Source of the DNA: Tillandsia leiboldiana
Taxonomy: Eukaryota > Streptophyta > Magnoliopsida > Poales > Bromeliaceae
DNA: 64,000 nt
NCBI GenBank assembly: GCA_029204045.2
Contig: CM055062.1
Location: forward strand, 3,888,386-3,952,385
Direction of reading: 5' to 3'
Part shown: in pieces, positions 1-12,800 of the stretch
How the letters are laid out: each line of letters begins with the position of its first letter
Position numbering within the stretch: position 1 is the stretch's first letter
The notes under the pieces: model-generated
Seen by the model: the letters and a program-made list of their open reading frames with translations, nothing else
What the model was told of the DNA's origin: nothing
Database searches by the model: none
Program-made: the position numbers and the translations under genes

Positions 1-1660
1 AACACAACTCACAATCATACCCAAAAACGTACACCAACAGCATTGCTGTTTTTCCCAAACAGCACAAGGAAGGGCATTCTCACCTCCAATCAGTGCTCCA
101 AAAATTCCAAAAAATTCACAGTTGCGATCCTTGCGATGAGTAGCCCCAAAACAAGTATTTATACGCCCCGTTCCGACACCTGTAGACCAAGATACAAATT
201 AAACAAGGTAGAGCGTCGACAATCCACAATACTGCGAAAACTGCGGGATACGACCCCAAAGAAGCTTAAATATTACCCTCGAAGAATCCTCAGAAAAATC
301 CAATAAAAATACAAGCGCGTTCCTCTTGAAGAGTAGATGTCAATCGAGTCCTTAAACGCCTCATTCCGATGATCGTAGGTTGAGATAGAAAATCGACAAG
401 CCTCCGCTGTCCAAAATCTCACAACAGAAAAAGGGGTCACAGAAACACCTCGGGAACAGTGCCGAAAACTCGAAACGAGGAGAAGTGAACAACACGGAAA
501 ACAAAGCCTTACCTCTCGTGAACGTGATGCCATAAAAATCGGCTCAAAATTCCATCGGGGTGATCCGGTGTGCCTCACGGACTGAAAAGCGACGGTAATA
601 GCCAAAAATCCACAGTGCGTCGATGTGCGGCGCGTCGCAGATAATGTCGAAGCCGCAGTCTCCAAAAATGCCCAAGATCCATCAAAGAGTAGAGGGTACT
701 GTGTAGAGGATCTCTGTAGATGAGGGAGCTCTCGGAAATGCCCAAAAACCTGCACCAAAGGCCCTTAAAACCTATTTATAGGCCGAAATCCGGGTCCAAA
801 AAGCACTTCCTGGTACCTTTTCCGAGCGCCCGTACCTTTTCCGAGCGCCCGAATTATTCGGGCGCACACGGTGCGTGAGATCCGGCCGTCCAACGATCGC
901 CCGAAACGCTGTGATTACGCCACGTCACCACGCAACAGCCAACAGCCGCTCCAGCCACCGCCCTTGCGCCACGTGGCCCACGCAGACGCCAACGCGTGGC
1001 GCGCCCGAGCGCGGGAAATCGGTCAACGCGCGCCCACGTGCGCCTGCGCCGCCGCCTGCACCTCTGCACGCACGCGCCCCGAGGCTGGCCGCACCCACTC
1101 TGTGGACCCGGTCCACTGCACCGACCCATCCTACGCGGCCACGTGTCCCAAGGCAACCAATAGGAAAATGCATGACATGTGGCATGCCGCCCCTGTGCAC
1201 CGCGCACCTGCCCGTGCCAGCTCCGCCGCCTGCCCGAGCCCGCGCCGCCGCGCTCTGCCGCTGCCCGCCGGCCGCCGGAACAGTGCCAAGTGCCTCGAAA
1301 TCCGTGCGCATCTTCCGGGCTCCGAAAAATACAAGTAAATAATCCATTTTCATCGTTTTCGCATGCTGAATCCAAATCCGTTGTCCGTTTTGCCAAATTC
1401 CAACTCTGAAAATTGCCGAAGGCATCCGGAAAGGTGTTCTTTTGTCCAAACTTCGCGCCGAGTCCAATTATGATATCCGTTTCACGCGAAATCACTTCTA
1501 AACATCCGACGGGGTCAACTGATTACCCGCATGATCCATTTTAAGCCCGAAATCCCCCACTTGTGTCCAATTGGTGCACCAACACTGCCGACACGCCACA
1601 TAGGCCTCCAGAAGCTACGGATCACACTGTAGAAGCCCTGCAGAGATCCGGGTCACCACA
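1..1660 (-). repeat. Left LTR of Ty3/gypsy element A (truncated by window edge)
   Basis: This stretch is the 3' LTR (minus orientation) of element A. It matches 21641-22808 joined to 24082-24554, which is the distal part of the same element's other LTR. The first 180 bases and the block at 541-780 differ from the partner by roughly 3-6% by eye. It ends in CA at 1660, directly before a polypyrimidine run (1661-1671, the polypurine tract on the minus strand). A minus-strand TATA box lies at 772-780. A GC-rich island at about 880-1330 carries many ACGTG cores and forms the U3 upstream of that TATA box. The open frames inside the island are compositional artefacts. About 2.3 kb of this LTR lies left of the window. 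Confidence 0.85.
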
Positions 1661-2270
1661 TCCTCCCCCACTAAAAGAAAGTTTCGTCCTCAAAACTAAC
1701 ACGACTCAAACAGGAGTCACAAACACCAAGGGTATGTACTCAACATCACCATCTCCAGCTCCTAAGTCACCACTCACTCCCCGTGATTACTCCTCAACAA
1801 CAACAACAGCAACAACCAGTATGGCATAGCCCGATTGCGCCATTCCCTCACCTCACGAGCCAGAATTCGCAACGGGCGTCCCTCGTACTACAAACACTCT
1901 TAGATCGCAAATGGAGCGAGTCAATCACGAGCGAGAGATCCAAAAACAAAACACTCCTGAGCTGAGACATGAAACACCAAAGGGGCTCCAATAAAAGGCT
2001 TGGGGAAAAGGAAATCCCCATTAGTGCAACACGCACCAAACCACATCCTGAGTCAACTCAGCCAAGGCAACCTGAAGCATACCCACTCTGTCAACCAATA
2101 AGGATAAGAGCCCTAACAAGGAGGGGTCCTCACTCGATCACTCCCGAATCTTGACCATCCGAGTGAACTACTCAGCCGCGGTCTATCATCCAAAGGAACC
2201 CTCAGGGACGCAACCACAAGCCATGTTTGTCTCAACAGTCCACACAGCACCCGCTGTGGAATCATCAAAC

Positions 2271-2775
2271 TCAATCCCAGACAGCTCTCCTGCTCCAGGT
2301 ATCTGCCATCACAGTGGCCCTGTCGGGGTAATCCAGAATGCTCAACAATAACTCAACGGTAATTCCACAGTCACTAAAGGAGGTATCACTAAAACTCGCA
2401 GATCGCTCTCTCAACTCTGAAAATACAAAAATCGGCGCTGGTATCAGTCTCATCATCCATTCGCCATGCTCTCCTGGCACTGCCAAGTCCAAGAAGCTCC
2501 TCACCTCGACAATAATTGTCGATCTCGGCCAATTCTCAAATAGTATTCATATTGGCCGGATTTCCACCACCGCCCATACGGCTCGAACAGGGTAACCCAG
2601 GAAGGTATGCTCTCGAAGCTAAAGCTTGTATCTCAATAATTTGGCATACTGCTTCGTTCACACAGGCATGGTAGCACATCCACAAGTGCTCCTCGTGCTC
2701 CAAGTCGCTCTGGGAGTAAACCATAAAATTCCTGGAGAATCTTGCTACCAATCCATTCAAGTACAGCTGGAGCAC
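2271..2775 (-). pseudogene. Decayed reverse-transcriptase fragment (element A)
   Basis: Two overlapping minus-strand frames keep recognisable RT scraps. The segment YSQSDLEHEEHL corresponds to the residues just after the catalytic FIDD block of the intact element D polyprotein, but the catalytic aspartates are replaced. A second segment starting RSFLDLA matches the start of the RT thumb/connection region (RSFIGLA in element D). Spacing and order agree with a Ty3 pol gene. Frameshifts and stops make it non-functional. Confidence 0.6.
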
Positions 2776-3077
2776 AATTCCTCAAATCATAAGAGCGGTA
2801 GGGCATTAATCAATCCATTTGGCCTCACTGTGAACTCATAATGCCCCTACCGTGTCCTAAGCGTCGTCTTGGCAAAATACTCAGCTGTATGGTTCCAAAT
2901 AGGTACTCGCATCATACAATAACTACCGGAGTAGAACTCCCCCCAAAAGTCCTAAATAATATCCTGACCTGCCTGTGCTCAAGTCACAATGAACCCCCAT
3001 CGTCGTGTATCAACAACGTGGCAAGTGATCAACTCACTAAAAGAACCCTCGATTCATCAGATCCTGTAACTCCGCCA

Positions 3078-3266
3078 TCAGCCCTCTAACTGCTCCACTG
3101 GTGATATCCAATGAGGTGTTGTCGAGGGTGGCGCGGTTCCCCGAACTACGTCAACCGCAATCTCTATCTCCCTAACCGGCGACATCATCAACAGCTCAGG
3201 TGAAATCACACCCGGGATCTCGCGGGCAACAGGGATATCCTTGAGTCCCGGTGCCGCCGTAAGCAC
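3078..3266 (-). pseudogene. Decayed pol fragment, protease-RT linker (element A)
   Basis: The 62-codon minus frame contains VREIEIAVDVVRGTAPPS followed by PVEQLE. This corresponds to the segment before the RT fingers in intact Ty3 pol (in element D, EREIEFIIDLVPGTAPIS then AELKEL). A stop follows one codon after PVEQLE. Element B has the same frame ending in the same stop (15283-15471), so the lesion was present before the two copies separated. Confidence 0.65.
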
Positions 3267-4110
3267 CTCTCACACTGTCGCAATAATCTGTGTGCTCTAA
3301 CACTCTCAACCACCAAGCCTCCTCTCGTCTGTCTTGCAGAAGGTCAAAGTACTCTCTTTCCGCAGCCAAACATCCTGTGGCACTAAGCTAACCAATCCCA
3401 AGCACTGGGTCAAAACATCGAACTGCCACAATTACCAATAAGTCTGTCGGTATAACTCACGATTTCAACTGCACTGGACATGATCCACAGGCCTCTTCCA
3501 CATGCACAACAACAACAAAAACCTGTACCTCAAGTGCATGTGGTAACGACTCTATCTCTAGTCCATGCAGGAATGCAACCTGCTCTAACACCGACTGCTA
3601 TGATGAAATCCCACCTGCGAGACTCGATCCACTACCGTGGCGCCCTCCAACCGGGTGGCACAGATTTATCCACTCGATGCAAGTGGTCGTCGCTCAGTCT
3701 GCCACAACATATCTTGATTATCCTCATAGGGAGCACAACCTCTGCCTCTGCCCACACTGGGGCGACGAATATGGTCCTCCGCAGATAACAAACCCATGCC
3801 ACCGCCGCGCCACTCTGATGAAGATGCTGATGCTGCCCTCGGGGTCCACCCGATATTTGGCATCACAGAAATTCGTTATCCAGGAAAAAGAAATCGGGAA
3901 ATGCCTCTGCCGGCCGATCTGTCCTCCATCACCCGGCGCCAAGCGCCAATATCCAGAACTCGCCTCTGGCGGCAGATCCTTATCCAAAGGAACTGCAGCG
4001 CCACGCTCCCAGCACAACGCCTACACCATCGAGGCATCAATAATCCATAACGGAGGGACCAACTAAACTGAAAGGTATCCTGGCGCAATCCACTCCCAGC
4101 CACGCATGTC

Positions 4111-4320
4111 CTATGCGCCTCGTCCCTCAAACCTGGAGCGCGCAGTTAAGCAACTGCGTAAACTCTCTAGCACAGGGAGGCGCTCAAATAGTCTCTCCAA
4201 TACCACCAACCACGATTCTGCCTCCAAAGGCTCTAAGCTCAATCCTATGAATCGGGATGGTTCATCTGCCAAATCTGGCTCAATAGATCGATCACGACCC
4301 CTCAGCTCACCAGCTGTCAA
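4111..4320 (-). pseudogene. Decayed gag fragment (element A)
   Basis: The minus frame contains LEAESWLVVLERLFE, which resembles the conserved 'W...lE..F' capsid core of plant Ty3 gag proteins. It lies between the PBS and the pol remnants, as expected for gag. The frame is short and no complete gag can be read here. A neighbouring frame at 3876-4130 continues the decayed gag. Confidence 0.45.
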
Positions 4321-4915
4321 CTATCCACCCTGCCTCGGTGCCTCGGCACTAAACATTGGCACGGAGGGGGCCACTCGCTCCAACGGCGCCACATAGATCA
4401 CCACCACTGAGGATACTGCAACCGGATGGTCTCAGAAGGAAAGTACTATCGAGCTGCTCACTGCTCCAACAACCGTGTCACCCAACCAGCTGCTCACTCC
4501 GCTGCTGATATGCCTCAGATGATCCTGTCATCTGGGTCCGGAGCTCTCTGACCTCAATCCAGGTATCCTGCCCAAAACCTACCACTCAAGCTCAACTGCT
4601 ATGACAGGATGCACACCGGTCAAAACCCAGCGTCGGGGAGGCACCGCTCACCACGACGAAATAGCAAAACAGCACACAACAACACTCGACCCAATCCAGC
4701 GAAAGTCTAAAGCATGTCACCCGTTCCAAAGCATTATGTTGTCTGCAGCCAACATAATCACTTAGGAGAATAAACATGCCGATCACTCCTCCCGTCCCTT
4801 GGGAGAGCTATAAAACTCAATCAGGACTCTCGCTAAAAATCACGACTCTCACGAAGTCAACCAAGGGTCAAACCATAAGCTTAGGGTTTCTAAGTCCACC
4901 ATGACCTACAACCTA

Positions 4916-4928
4916 GGCTCTGATACCA
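4916..4928 (-). other. Primer-binding site of element A
   Basis: On the minus strand this reads TGGTATCAGAGCC, complementary to the 3' end of plant initiator tRNA-Met. It starts eight bases inside the LTR boundary at 4937. It fixes the orientation of the element as minus. Confidence 0.85.
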
Positions 4929-4936
4929 CTCTAATC

Positions 4937-6291
4937 TGTCACGCCCCGGGGTCGAAACTGTGACCCGGGCTCGCCAACAGATCCGCCGCCTATGCAAAAC
5001 CCCGCACAGGCGAAGCGTCAAACCTGCAAGAAAAGGGTACTACAGCTAACAGATATCAGAGCTATGAGTAAAAATCTACTGTAAAACTAAAATCAACCAC
5101 TGTACAACTGGAAATAATGTAATAATGTCCAACTCCCAAAAAGATAATTACATAATATCCTCAAATACAACACCACAAAACTCAACAGGGAGGTATCTCC
5201 AAAAAATACATCAGTGTACAGGCTCTTAATACATAACATATCCTCACTACAAGAATCTCTCAAAAGAGGAAAATAAAATAACTAATCTACTGAAGATCTC
5301 CTCTGAAGGGGTACCACTACACTCCAACGACGGGTAGGGATCTAGCTCGCGACTCCCTCGCCTCGATCAACAACCGCAGAATTAGCAAGACCCGCTAAGA
5401 CTCTGCAAAACAAAGGAGAGAAAAGAAAGGGAGGGGGAAAACCCCCACTGGGTGTGAGAACTACACCAAAAAGGGAGTTCTCAGTGGGTACCACCGCCAG
5501 GCCCAACGATCTGCCCACCAAGACTACCAAAGGCAATAAATAACCATACAGTAAAAAAACTAAACTAGAAAGGCTGGAGATACTCTACAGCTACCATGCC
5601 TCTATCTAAATGGTCAAAGGGTGGTACAGATGAAAATATATGTAACTACTCGCACCCAAGGTGCTGAATCGACCCAATCGAACTGACTGCCTCATAGGGT
5701 CCAGTCAAGCCTGCGCCTACCTACTGCCGTTACATCCGAAGACCGGACTTACGTAGGGCGTCCGTGACTGCCAAAACTGGCCCAGCCAGAGGGACTACGT
5801 CGACAAGTCGCGATACAAAAGTAACAGATCCACTCCGGACGTAGAACTCGAGGGGCGCGACCCCACCGAGGAAAAAGGTATCCGCGCACTCTGTCGAGCT
5901 CAAAGTGGCTCCTGTAGGCTGTAGTCAAAATCCACGCTCACTCTCAGAACGGAAAGACTCAAGGTCCTCAAGCATCTCGCACAACGGTCGGAGCACTCTC
6001 GACGACTCAGCTGATCAGCTCTCTCGAATCTCGAGACACTAGCGAACTCAACCAACTCGTGGCACAAAACACACTGGCTGGAGATACTCCACAGCCGGGA
6101 TCGACCCACAACTCAGAGCTAACGAAACTGGTCGGACGACACTCCACGACCCGGGACCATCGTCAACCTGAACGGTTCCCAACAACACAAGCACACATCT
6201 AAACTCAGCTATCAGACTCTACTCAACCCCTAGGCACGAGTGCAATAATAAAAGTATCTGACAGAATAAGCCCAATCAAATGAACCGGTAT
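4937..6291 (-). repeat. Right LTR of element A, segment 1 of 4
   Basis: The LTR begins TGTCACGCCCCGG, next to the PBS. The sequence is interrupted after 6291 by solo LTR C. It resumes at 9660-9896, then 20911-22808, then 24082-24554. The four pieces sum to 3,963 bp, close to the 4,035-4,069 bp LTRs of element B. A hairpin motif shared with the other Ty3 LTRs lies at 5450-5489. Confidence 0.85.
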
Positions 6292-9200
6292 TGTCACGCC
6301 CCGGGGTCGAAACTGCGACCCGGGTTCGCCAACAGATTCGCCATCTGTACGGAAACTGCCGTACAGATGAAGCGTCTACCCTGCAAGTCAGATCTAAAGC
6401 TAAAATGTATCATAGCTGAAATAGAACTAAAACCAAATGCTATAGAATAAATAATAAAATATAAGCCTCACTAATCTCTCAGACTGTCCAGTACAAAAGT
6501 AGAATCATAAAGCTAACAGAGTACATCTACCTCTGACTCAAAATACTGGTAAGGAACTACTAGGCCACGTCCTCACCTCGATCAGCTGTCTCCGCGCGAG
6601 CTAAGCCGGAACAGCAGCCTCAGAAAACCTGTCACCGCAGCGGGTGTGAGATCTACTGCAGAAGGTAGATCTCAGTGGGTACCGTCATCAATATCCACGG
6701 TATGCCCACTAAGTCTACTGGAGGCACAACAGATAGGTATGCAAATAGATAAAAGGGAAGCAGGAAAGGAACTACAGTTAATATGTATCAACATCATGCT
6801 CAAGGAAAACTCTGCTCTGATCCTGCTATGCATACACTCTCACTCCTAATAATATGCCTCAAGTACCATGCTCAAGGAAAACTCATCTTTGAACATGCTA
6901 TGAAACTCACTCACACATATCACCCAATCTCAATGACTGTCCCTCTTTGGACCAGTCAAGCCTGCGCTCATCTACTACCACTCATGCCCAAACAGGGTTT
7001 GGTCTTACGTAGGGTGTCCCTCAAGGACTATCTCAGTAACCACATCGCAGCCTCGTCAGGCTCGGTATCATCATCACATCCGGAGCGTAGCTCGCGGGGA
7101 GTGACCCCGCGAACTCAAGTATCTCACAACTGGAATAAAACCTCAGTCTCAACAGGCTATAATCCACGATCAAAGAGATCAGAACTCAATGCTCAACTAG
7201 CATAACTCAGTCGGAGAAAGACTCCACGAGTCGATCAGGAAATGCCCACACAATCTCAAAGCTATGTCCGGAAACCTCCACGACTCAATCTGATAATGCC
7301 TAATCTATGGCTAAGTCGGGAAATCTCCACGACTCGATCTGCTAGAACCTTAAAACTCTCAAAGCTAGGACGGAGATCCACCTCCACAACTGAATCAGGA
7401 AGACACAAACCACGATCTAGAATAATCCCGACGAGGAAGAAGAACTCCCAGGACACTAGAAACTCGATACATGATGCTCAAAAAAAATCCACTCGGCCCT
7501 CCGGCACAAGTACTTATGCATACCGGGCCACCTGGACCTTCTGTAATACTCTCAATATTTAAAACTCTTTATAAAATCGGAGTTTATTTAAAACCAGTTG
7601 CAGAAATAAAATGAAGGTCCATATGCATCCCGGAGGATAACGAAACATGCAGTCTAGTGTCAAATAACCTCTAGATCATACTAAAAATGTCTGGGGCTTA
7701 GAAATGTCTTTCTACAATTTTCTAGGCAACTATCAGATTTATTAATATACAATAATTAAGCTAAACATGATCAACATGCTTACAGAAGCATTAGAGGGTA
7801 TTCCATAAATCTCGAAGAATTTCCAACCCACCTAGAAAGCTTCATGTAGGCAAGCCGAAATCGGGGTCGCGCCGAATCCACAACTGACGAAAAATCTGAT
7901 CTTGCGCCTCGCGCGCGCGCACTGTCGCGCACCCCGAAAAATTCCCGGAAGCCCACGCTACAGCCACGAGTCCTCAACCAACTTACTGCGCACCTCAGCT
8001 CCTTCTCAGCCTACCCAGCACCACACGTGCATGCATGCATGCATGCGGCTGTTGCGGCCCCGCGCAGTAAATCCAACAGCACAAGCTGTTTCCAGCACAA
8101 GCATGGAAAAAGAGAGAAGAACACCTTCAAACTAACTCAATAAATCGTTCCAAATCCATATAATAAACCCAATAGCTCAACAAGGAAAAACTGTCAACTT
8201 ACCTCCAATGAAAGTTGACACGCGCGCGGCTCAGCTTCTCTCCCAGCAGCAGGAACCCAAAATGCACTCTTCTTCTTCTCCTTCACTTCCTTGCTGTCTT
8301 CCTTTCTTTTCTTTCCTTAGGTCATGGTGGAGAAGAAGCAGGGTCAAAAGCTTGTATAAATAGACCACGTATGGGGCAAACACATATAGGAAGTGAAATT
8401 ACCTTGTTGCCCTCCAAAATATCCAAACAGAACCATAATTCGGGCTCTCAGTGGGCTGTGTACCGGTACCCCAAGCTGGGTACCGGTACACCACATGGTG
8501 TTCCGGAACAAAGGGGCTTGTTCCGGAACTCATGTGCTAGTTCCGGAACTCAGCCCCTTGTTCCGGAACTCAACACTCCAGCACCCCAAATCTGAGCTGC
8601 AGCCTCTGTTTTCCTCCAGCTTGCATCCTTTTCGCGCCGCCGACTTATTTTTCGCCCCGGAAGCTTCCGCCACAGTCTGAAATCACCCGAACCCCGCTGT
8701 AAATATAAAATACACATGCTCCAAAAATTTTCAGATTTTTTTGTGAACAATTACGGAATCGGTGCTCAATGCAAAACCCGATCTCTACACCGGGCGCCCG
8801 CGCGGCACCCTCTGATGGTCTCTCCTCCACTCTTGGATAGTATGCTCATCATCTCCATCACAAAGAAAACCCATCAACAAAGCCAATCCAAGCTCTCTCT
8901 CTCTCTCACAAGAAAAACTGAAATGCACCTTCATGAGGCTCGACGCGCGCTTGCTCCGCTCGGCTTCCGACAGTCGGTCGGCACTAACAGTACACCATCA
9001 CCTCACTCAATTTCATATTTTAATTCCCCTCAAATCTTCTTCTCCTTCTCCTTCTTCCTCAATTTTCATTTCCTCTATTTCTTATTTTTTCCTCTGTTTC
9101 ATACTTTGGAGAAGACGATGACATGGCATGGTGCTAATTAGTGCTAATTTGAGGTGTTTGGTGCATGGTGCATGGTGCATGGCGGCAAGGAAACCCAACA

Positions 9201-9654
9201 TTCTCTCCAAACACCAACACCAACACTAATTCTATACACCCTCTTAATTACTTTTTCTTTCTTTCTTTCTTTCTCTAATCTCCCTCTCTCAGACAAAATA
9301 ACCAACTTAATTAATTAATTAAATAATCAATCTTAAGCCACTCCAACACACTTTTTGCCCTCGGGGCCTCCGCATCAGTCCGGAACCTTCCGAACTTCAC
9401 TGTAAACTGAAAATACACCTGATCCAAACCATCCCAATTTTTTCGCAAACCACAGTGGAGTCGCGGCTCTAACAAACCAGTCCTCTAACGGCGCATAATG
9501 TCCGAAAAAACTCCGATTCAAGCTGGGGCTTCCACGTCGACCCGAATCAACCCGAAATCATCTGCAAACAAATATGGAACACGTCCGAGGCGATTTCTCC
9601 GCACCACGCCATCTTGCGAGGTCGGTACACTCCACCAAGTCCCGGTGCTCTACA
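6292..9654 (-). mobile_element. Solo LTR 'C' of a Ty3/gypsy element
   Basis: The element starts TGTCACGCCCCGG and ends CTACA. It is flanked by a perfect 5-bp target duplication, GGTAT at 6287-6291 and 9655-9659. No internal region or second LTR is present, so it is a solo LTR left by LTR-LTR recombination. It carries the shared LTR hairpin (6642-6680), an AT-rich TATA-like sequence at 8355-8362 and a 20-bp-period palindrome array (8461-8580). It also has a TGCA run near 8029-8048, a TTTC run near 9251-9275 and a triplicated GGTGCAT near 9160-9180. The open frames inside it are not genes. Confidence 0.88.
8461..8580. repeat. Array of six CCGG-centred palindromes, 20-bp period
   Basis: TACCGGTA occurs at 8461 and 8481, and TTCCGGAA at 8501, 8521, 8541 and 8561. 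All starts are exactly 20 bp apart. The bases between palindromes vary from unit to unit. The array lies inside solo LTR C, about 100 bp upstream (minus orientation) of the TATA-like sequence at 8355-8362. Confidence 0.9.
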
Positions 9655-9659
9655 GGTAT

Positions 9660-9896
9660 AAAACCCGGTACTGTCTGCTCTGTCCTCAATCTCACGAACT
9701 CAGCATCATCAGTATCATAAAATAGCAGGACTGGATCACGACTCTGAATAAGGTGGGAAACCCATCCACTAAAGGGAAATCTAATACCCAATCTGATGCA
9801 TAAGTACACATCCAGTCAACATCCCAATATCCGCGGTCGCCGCAAAACCCCACAAGTCCACAAACTACATCCAAACTATCCCAAACACACAGTCCC
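9660..9896 (-). repeat. Right LTR of element A, segment 2 of 4
   Basis: This short piece of the older LTR is trapped between solo LTR C and element B. It includes the left GTCCC target-site copy of element B at 9892-9896. The right copy at 20906-20910 precedes the continuation of the same LTR. Confidence 0.75.
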
Positions 9897-12800
9897 TATC
9901 ATGCCCCGGCGTCGAAACTGTGATCCGGGCTAGCCAACAGATCCGCCGCCCATACGGGAGGACCCGTATAGACGAAGTGACTAACCTGCAAAAGAAAGAT
10001 ACTACTCTATACAGATATCAGAGCTGAAAAGTAAACTGCTATAAATAAAATAAATACAACTCAAATCCTTACTAATACAAAAAGTCTCTCAAAATAAAAA
10101 GAATAGTACAAATCTGAACCTCACTACAAAGGTCTCTTAATATAAAAACTCTCAAAATAAAAAAAAAATGGTACATCTACTCTCACAGGAAGACGACTAG
10201 TAGGGATCTATCTCGCGACTCCCTCACCTCGATCAGCAGGATCAGCAACTGGAACAGCAGGAACTGGAGAAGAAGTCCCTGGGGAAAAGACACCACGACG
10301 GGTGTGAAAACTACATCCCACAGTAGTCCTCAGTGGGTGCCGCCAACAAGCCCGACGGTCTGCCCACTAAGTCTACTAGAGGCATAAAGTAACAATGTAA
10401 TACTGAAAGAAAAGGGCTGGGAAAGAAAAGCTCTACAGCTACTATGCCTCTAACTAGATGCTCAAAAAGTGGAACAGATGAAAACATGGTGCATCTACAA
10501 TCCCTCAACTCAGATCACCCAATCTACCTGACTGCCTCCTCGGGTCCAGTCAAACCTGCGCCTACCTACTGCCGTTACATCCACGTAGGACCGGACTGAC
10601 GTAGGGCGTCCGTGATTGCCAAAACTGGCCCAGCCAGAGGGACTGCATCGACAAATCGCGATACAAAAGTAACAGATCCACCCCGGGCGTGGCACTCGAG
10701 GGGCGCGACCCCATCGAGGAAAAAGGTATCCGCGCACTCTGTCGAGCTCAAAGTGGCACTCAGGCTATAGTCAAAATCCACGCTCACTCTCAGAACGGAA
10801 AGACTCAGGATCCTCAAACATCTCGCACAACTGTCGGAGCACTCTCGACGACTCAGCTGATCAGCTCACTCGAATCTCAAGACACTAGCAAACTCCACCA
10901 ACTCATAGCACAACACACTGGCTGAAGATACTCCACGGCTGGGATCGACTCACAACTCAGGGTTAACAAAACTGGTCGGACAACACTCAACGACCCGGGG
11001 CCACCGTCAACCCCAACGGTTCCCAACAACACAGGCCGGAAGATACTCGACGACCCGGGACCACCGTCTACTCAACGGCTCCCCACGACAGAACATCAAA
11101 CTCACAGATAACACTGGAAGGACCGACACCATAAGGGTTTGGAAAACTCGATAGGTCGGTGCTTAGAACCCTATCAAACAAGAACAGACTCTAGGCTCCG
11201 CCTATCGAAGTTCCCGACAAAGGAACAACCCCTAGAACCCAGACCACTCGAATCCTCCCGAGTGGGAAAGTTTACGGGAAGAAGGTGACATTTGTTACTG
11301 AAAATCATTTTCACTCAACCCACGCAGGGTGAGGACTAAAAGTAGTTCCCTTTTTGAAAAATTATCTTGATTTGAGGAGAAACCCATTTTTAATGATTTT
11401 TAGTCCTTTTAGAAAAAACAGTTAGAAAACAAGCATTTATACCCAAACCCCGAAGGGCTGATGCCTTTGTTCAATCAAACAAGAACAGACTCCAGCGGCC
11501 CTTCGATGCTAGGAAGAAAATATTGGTAGACTAAAATCATGTGTATGTCAAAAAGGTTCTGGGTTCTAGGTCCTGCAAACACTGGTACACTACTGCCACT
11601 AACACAGTGGCGACAAAACGAACAGGAACAAAACCTCCCGGGACCACCGTTTACCCAAACAGCTCCCATCACAAATAAACGACCAACTACAACTATCAGA
11701 CTCCACTCTGCTCCCAAGCACGAGCGCAACATGCATCCCACACGAAAAGAAAAACCGACCACTCGGCCCACTACCCGGGCGAGGATAACACTATGTCTAG
11801 GAATAAGTAGAACGTGTGGATGTCTAAATAAAAATAACCCTAGCCCAAGTGAAGGTTTTCTACTGGTCTGGTTACACATGCAACATATGACGGGGGTGCT
11901 AGGTCAAGTTCAAAGATAATAATAATTTAACAGATGGTAGGAAGCAAAGATCACATGTTAAACAATTAACACTAGGAGTATCAACTCTCACATCCTAGCA
12001 TGCTACATAGAACTACCATGCATGATCCTACATCAATAGAATTACTGAACAGTCCAAAGGTCTTGAAGACGAGGCCACCCACCTGAAGGTGCTAAACTGT
12101 CCAAAGTCCAACAGCAGAAAAATACCCAGAAACCATTATCTCCAATAATCCTCAACTCCAACGGGTCCGGAAACACTCGCAAACACCCCTGGGTACAACA
12201 ATAAGGTCCAAAGTTACACTTTGTTCCAAAATATCCAAGTATACACCATCAACTGAAAACAGTCCCGAAAATGTGCAATTTTCACCTACAGAACAGACTC
12301 TGAAAAATCCAAAAAAAATACGGTCGCGATCATCGCGTCGAGCCCTTCGAAACGAGTACCTGCATGTCACTATCCGAGCCCCGGAGGCCGAGTTACAAAT
12401 TCCGCAACGCGGTGAGCGCGAAACTCCACAACACACACAACTGTATCACAGTGCACAGAAGAGAGGGAAAAGTATACCTTCGGGTAAGTCTCAGAAAAAT
12501 CCCAAAAAAATACGACGATAATCCTTGCGTCGCGTAGATGCAAAAAGTGTAAAGGCATGTCTCCATCCGATGTCCGAGCGCGGAGATAAAATTCCGGCGA
12601 GCTGCTACCATCAAGGTAGCCCACCAGCGGCAAAGAGGGTTAAAAACATACCCGGAACCCCTATAAAAACCTAGATGCGAGGAAAGTGGACAATATGAAA
12701 ATCACAGGTCTACCTCTCGTGAATCCAACGCCGTGAAAATCGTCCAAAAACACTGCCGGGGTAGCTCTGTGGACCTCTCCGACCAAAGTGCGACGATAAC

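Larger units (their letters stand above)
1661..4936 (-). mobile_element. Internal region of non-autonomous Ty3/gypsy element A
   Basis: The region lies between the polypurine tract at 1661-1671 and the primer-binding site at 4916-4928. It is collinear with the internal region of element B (13966-16870); for example, 2790-2960 matches 14985-15170 almost base for base. It encodes no intact protein. Read on the minus strand it shows, in order, scraps of gag (about 4320-3876), the protease/RT linker (3266-3078) and RT (2775-2271). RNase H and integrase motifs were not found, and the 610 bp left after RT are far too short to hold them. The element therefore could only have moved with proteins supplied by a relative. 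Confidence 0.8.

Noticed and set aside
854..1495. Long overlapping open frames on both strands of the GC-rich LTR island
   Set aside because: They recur in every LTR copy (for example 13184-13772, 20039-20654, 22469-22852), overlap in several frames, are rich in Arg/Pro/Ala from GC bias and contain no domain.
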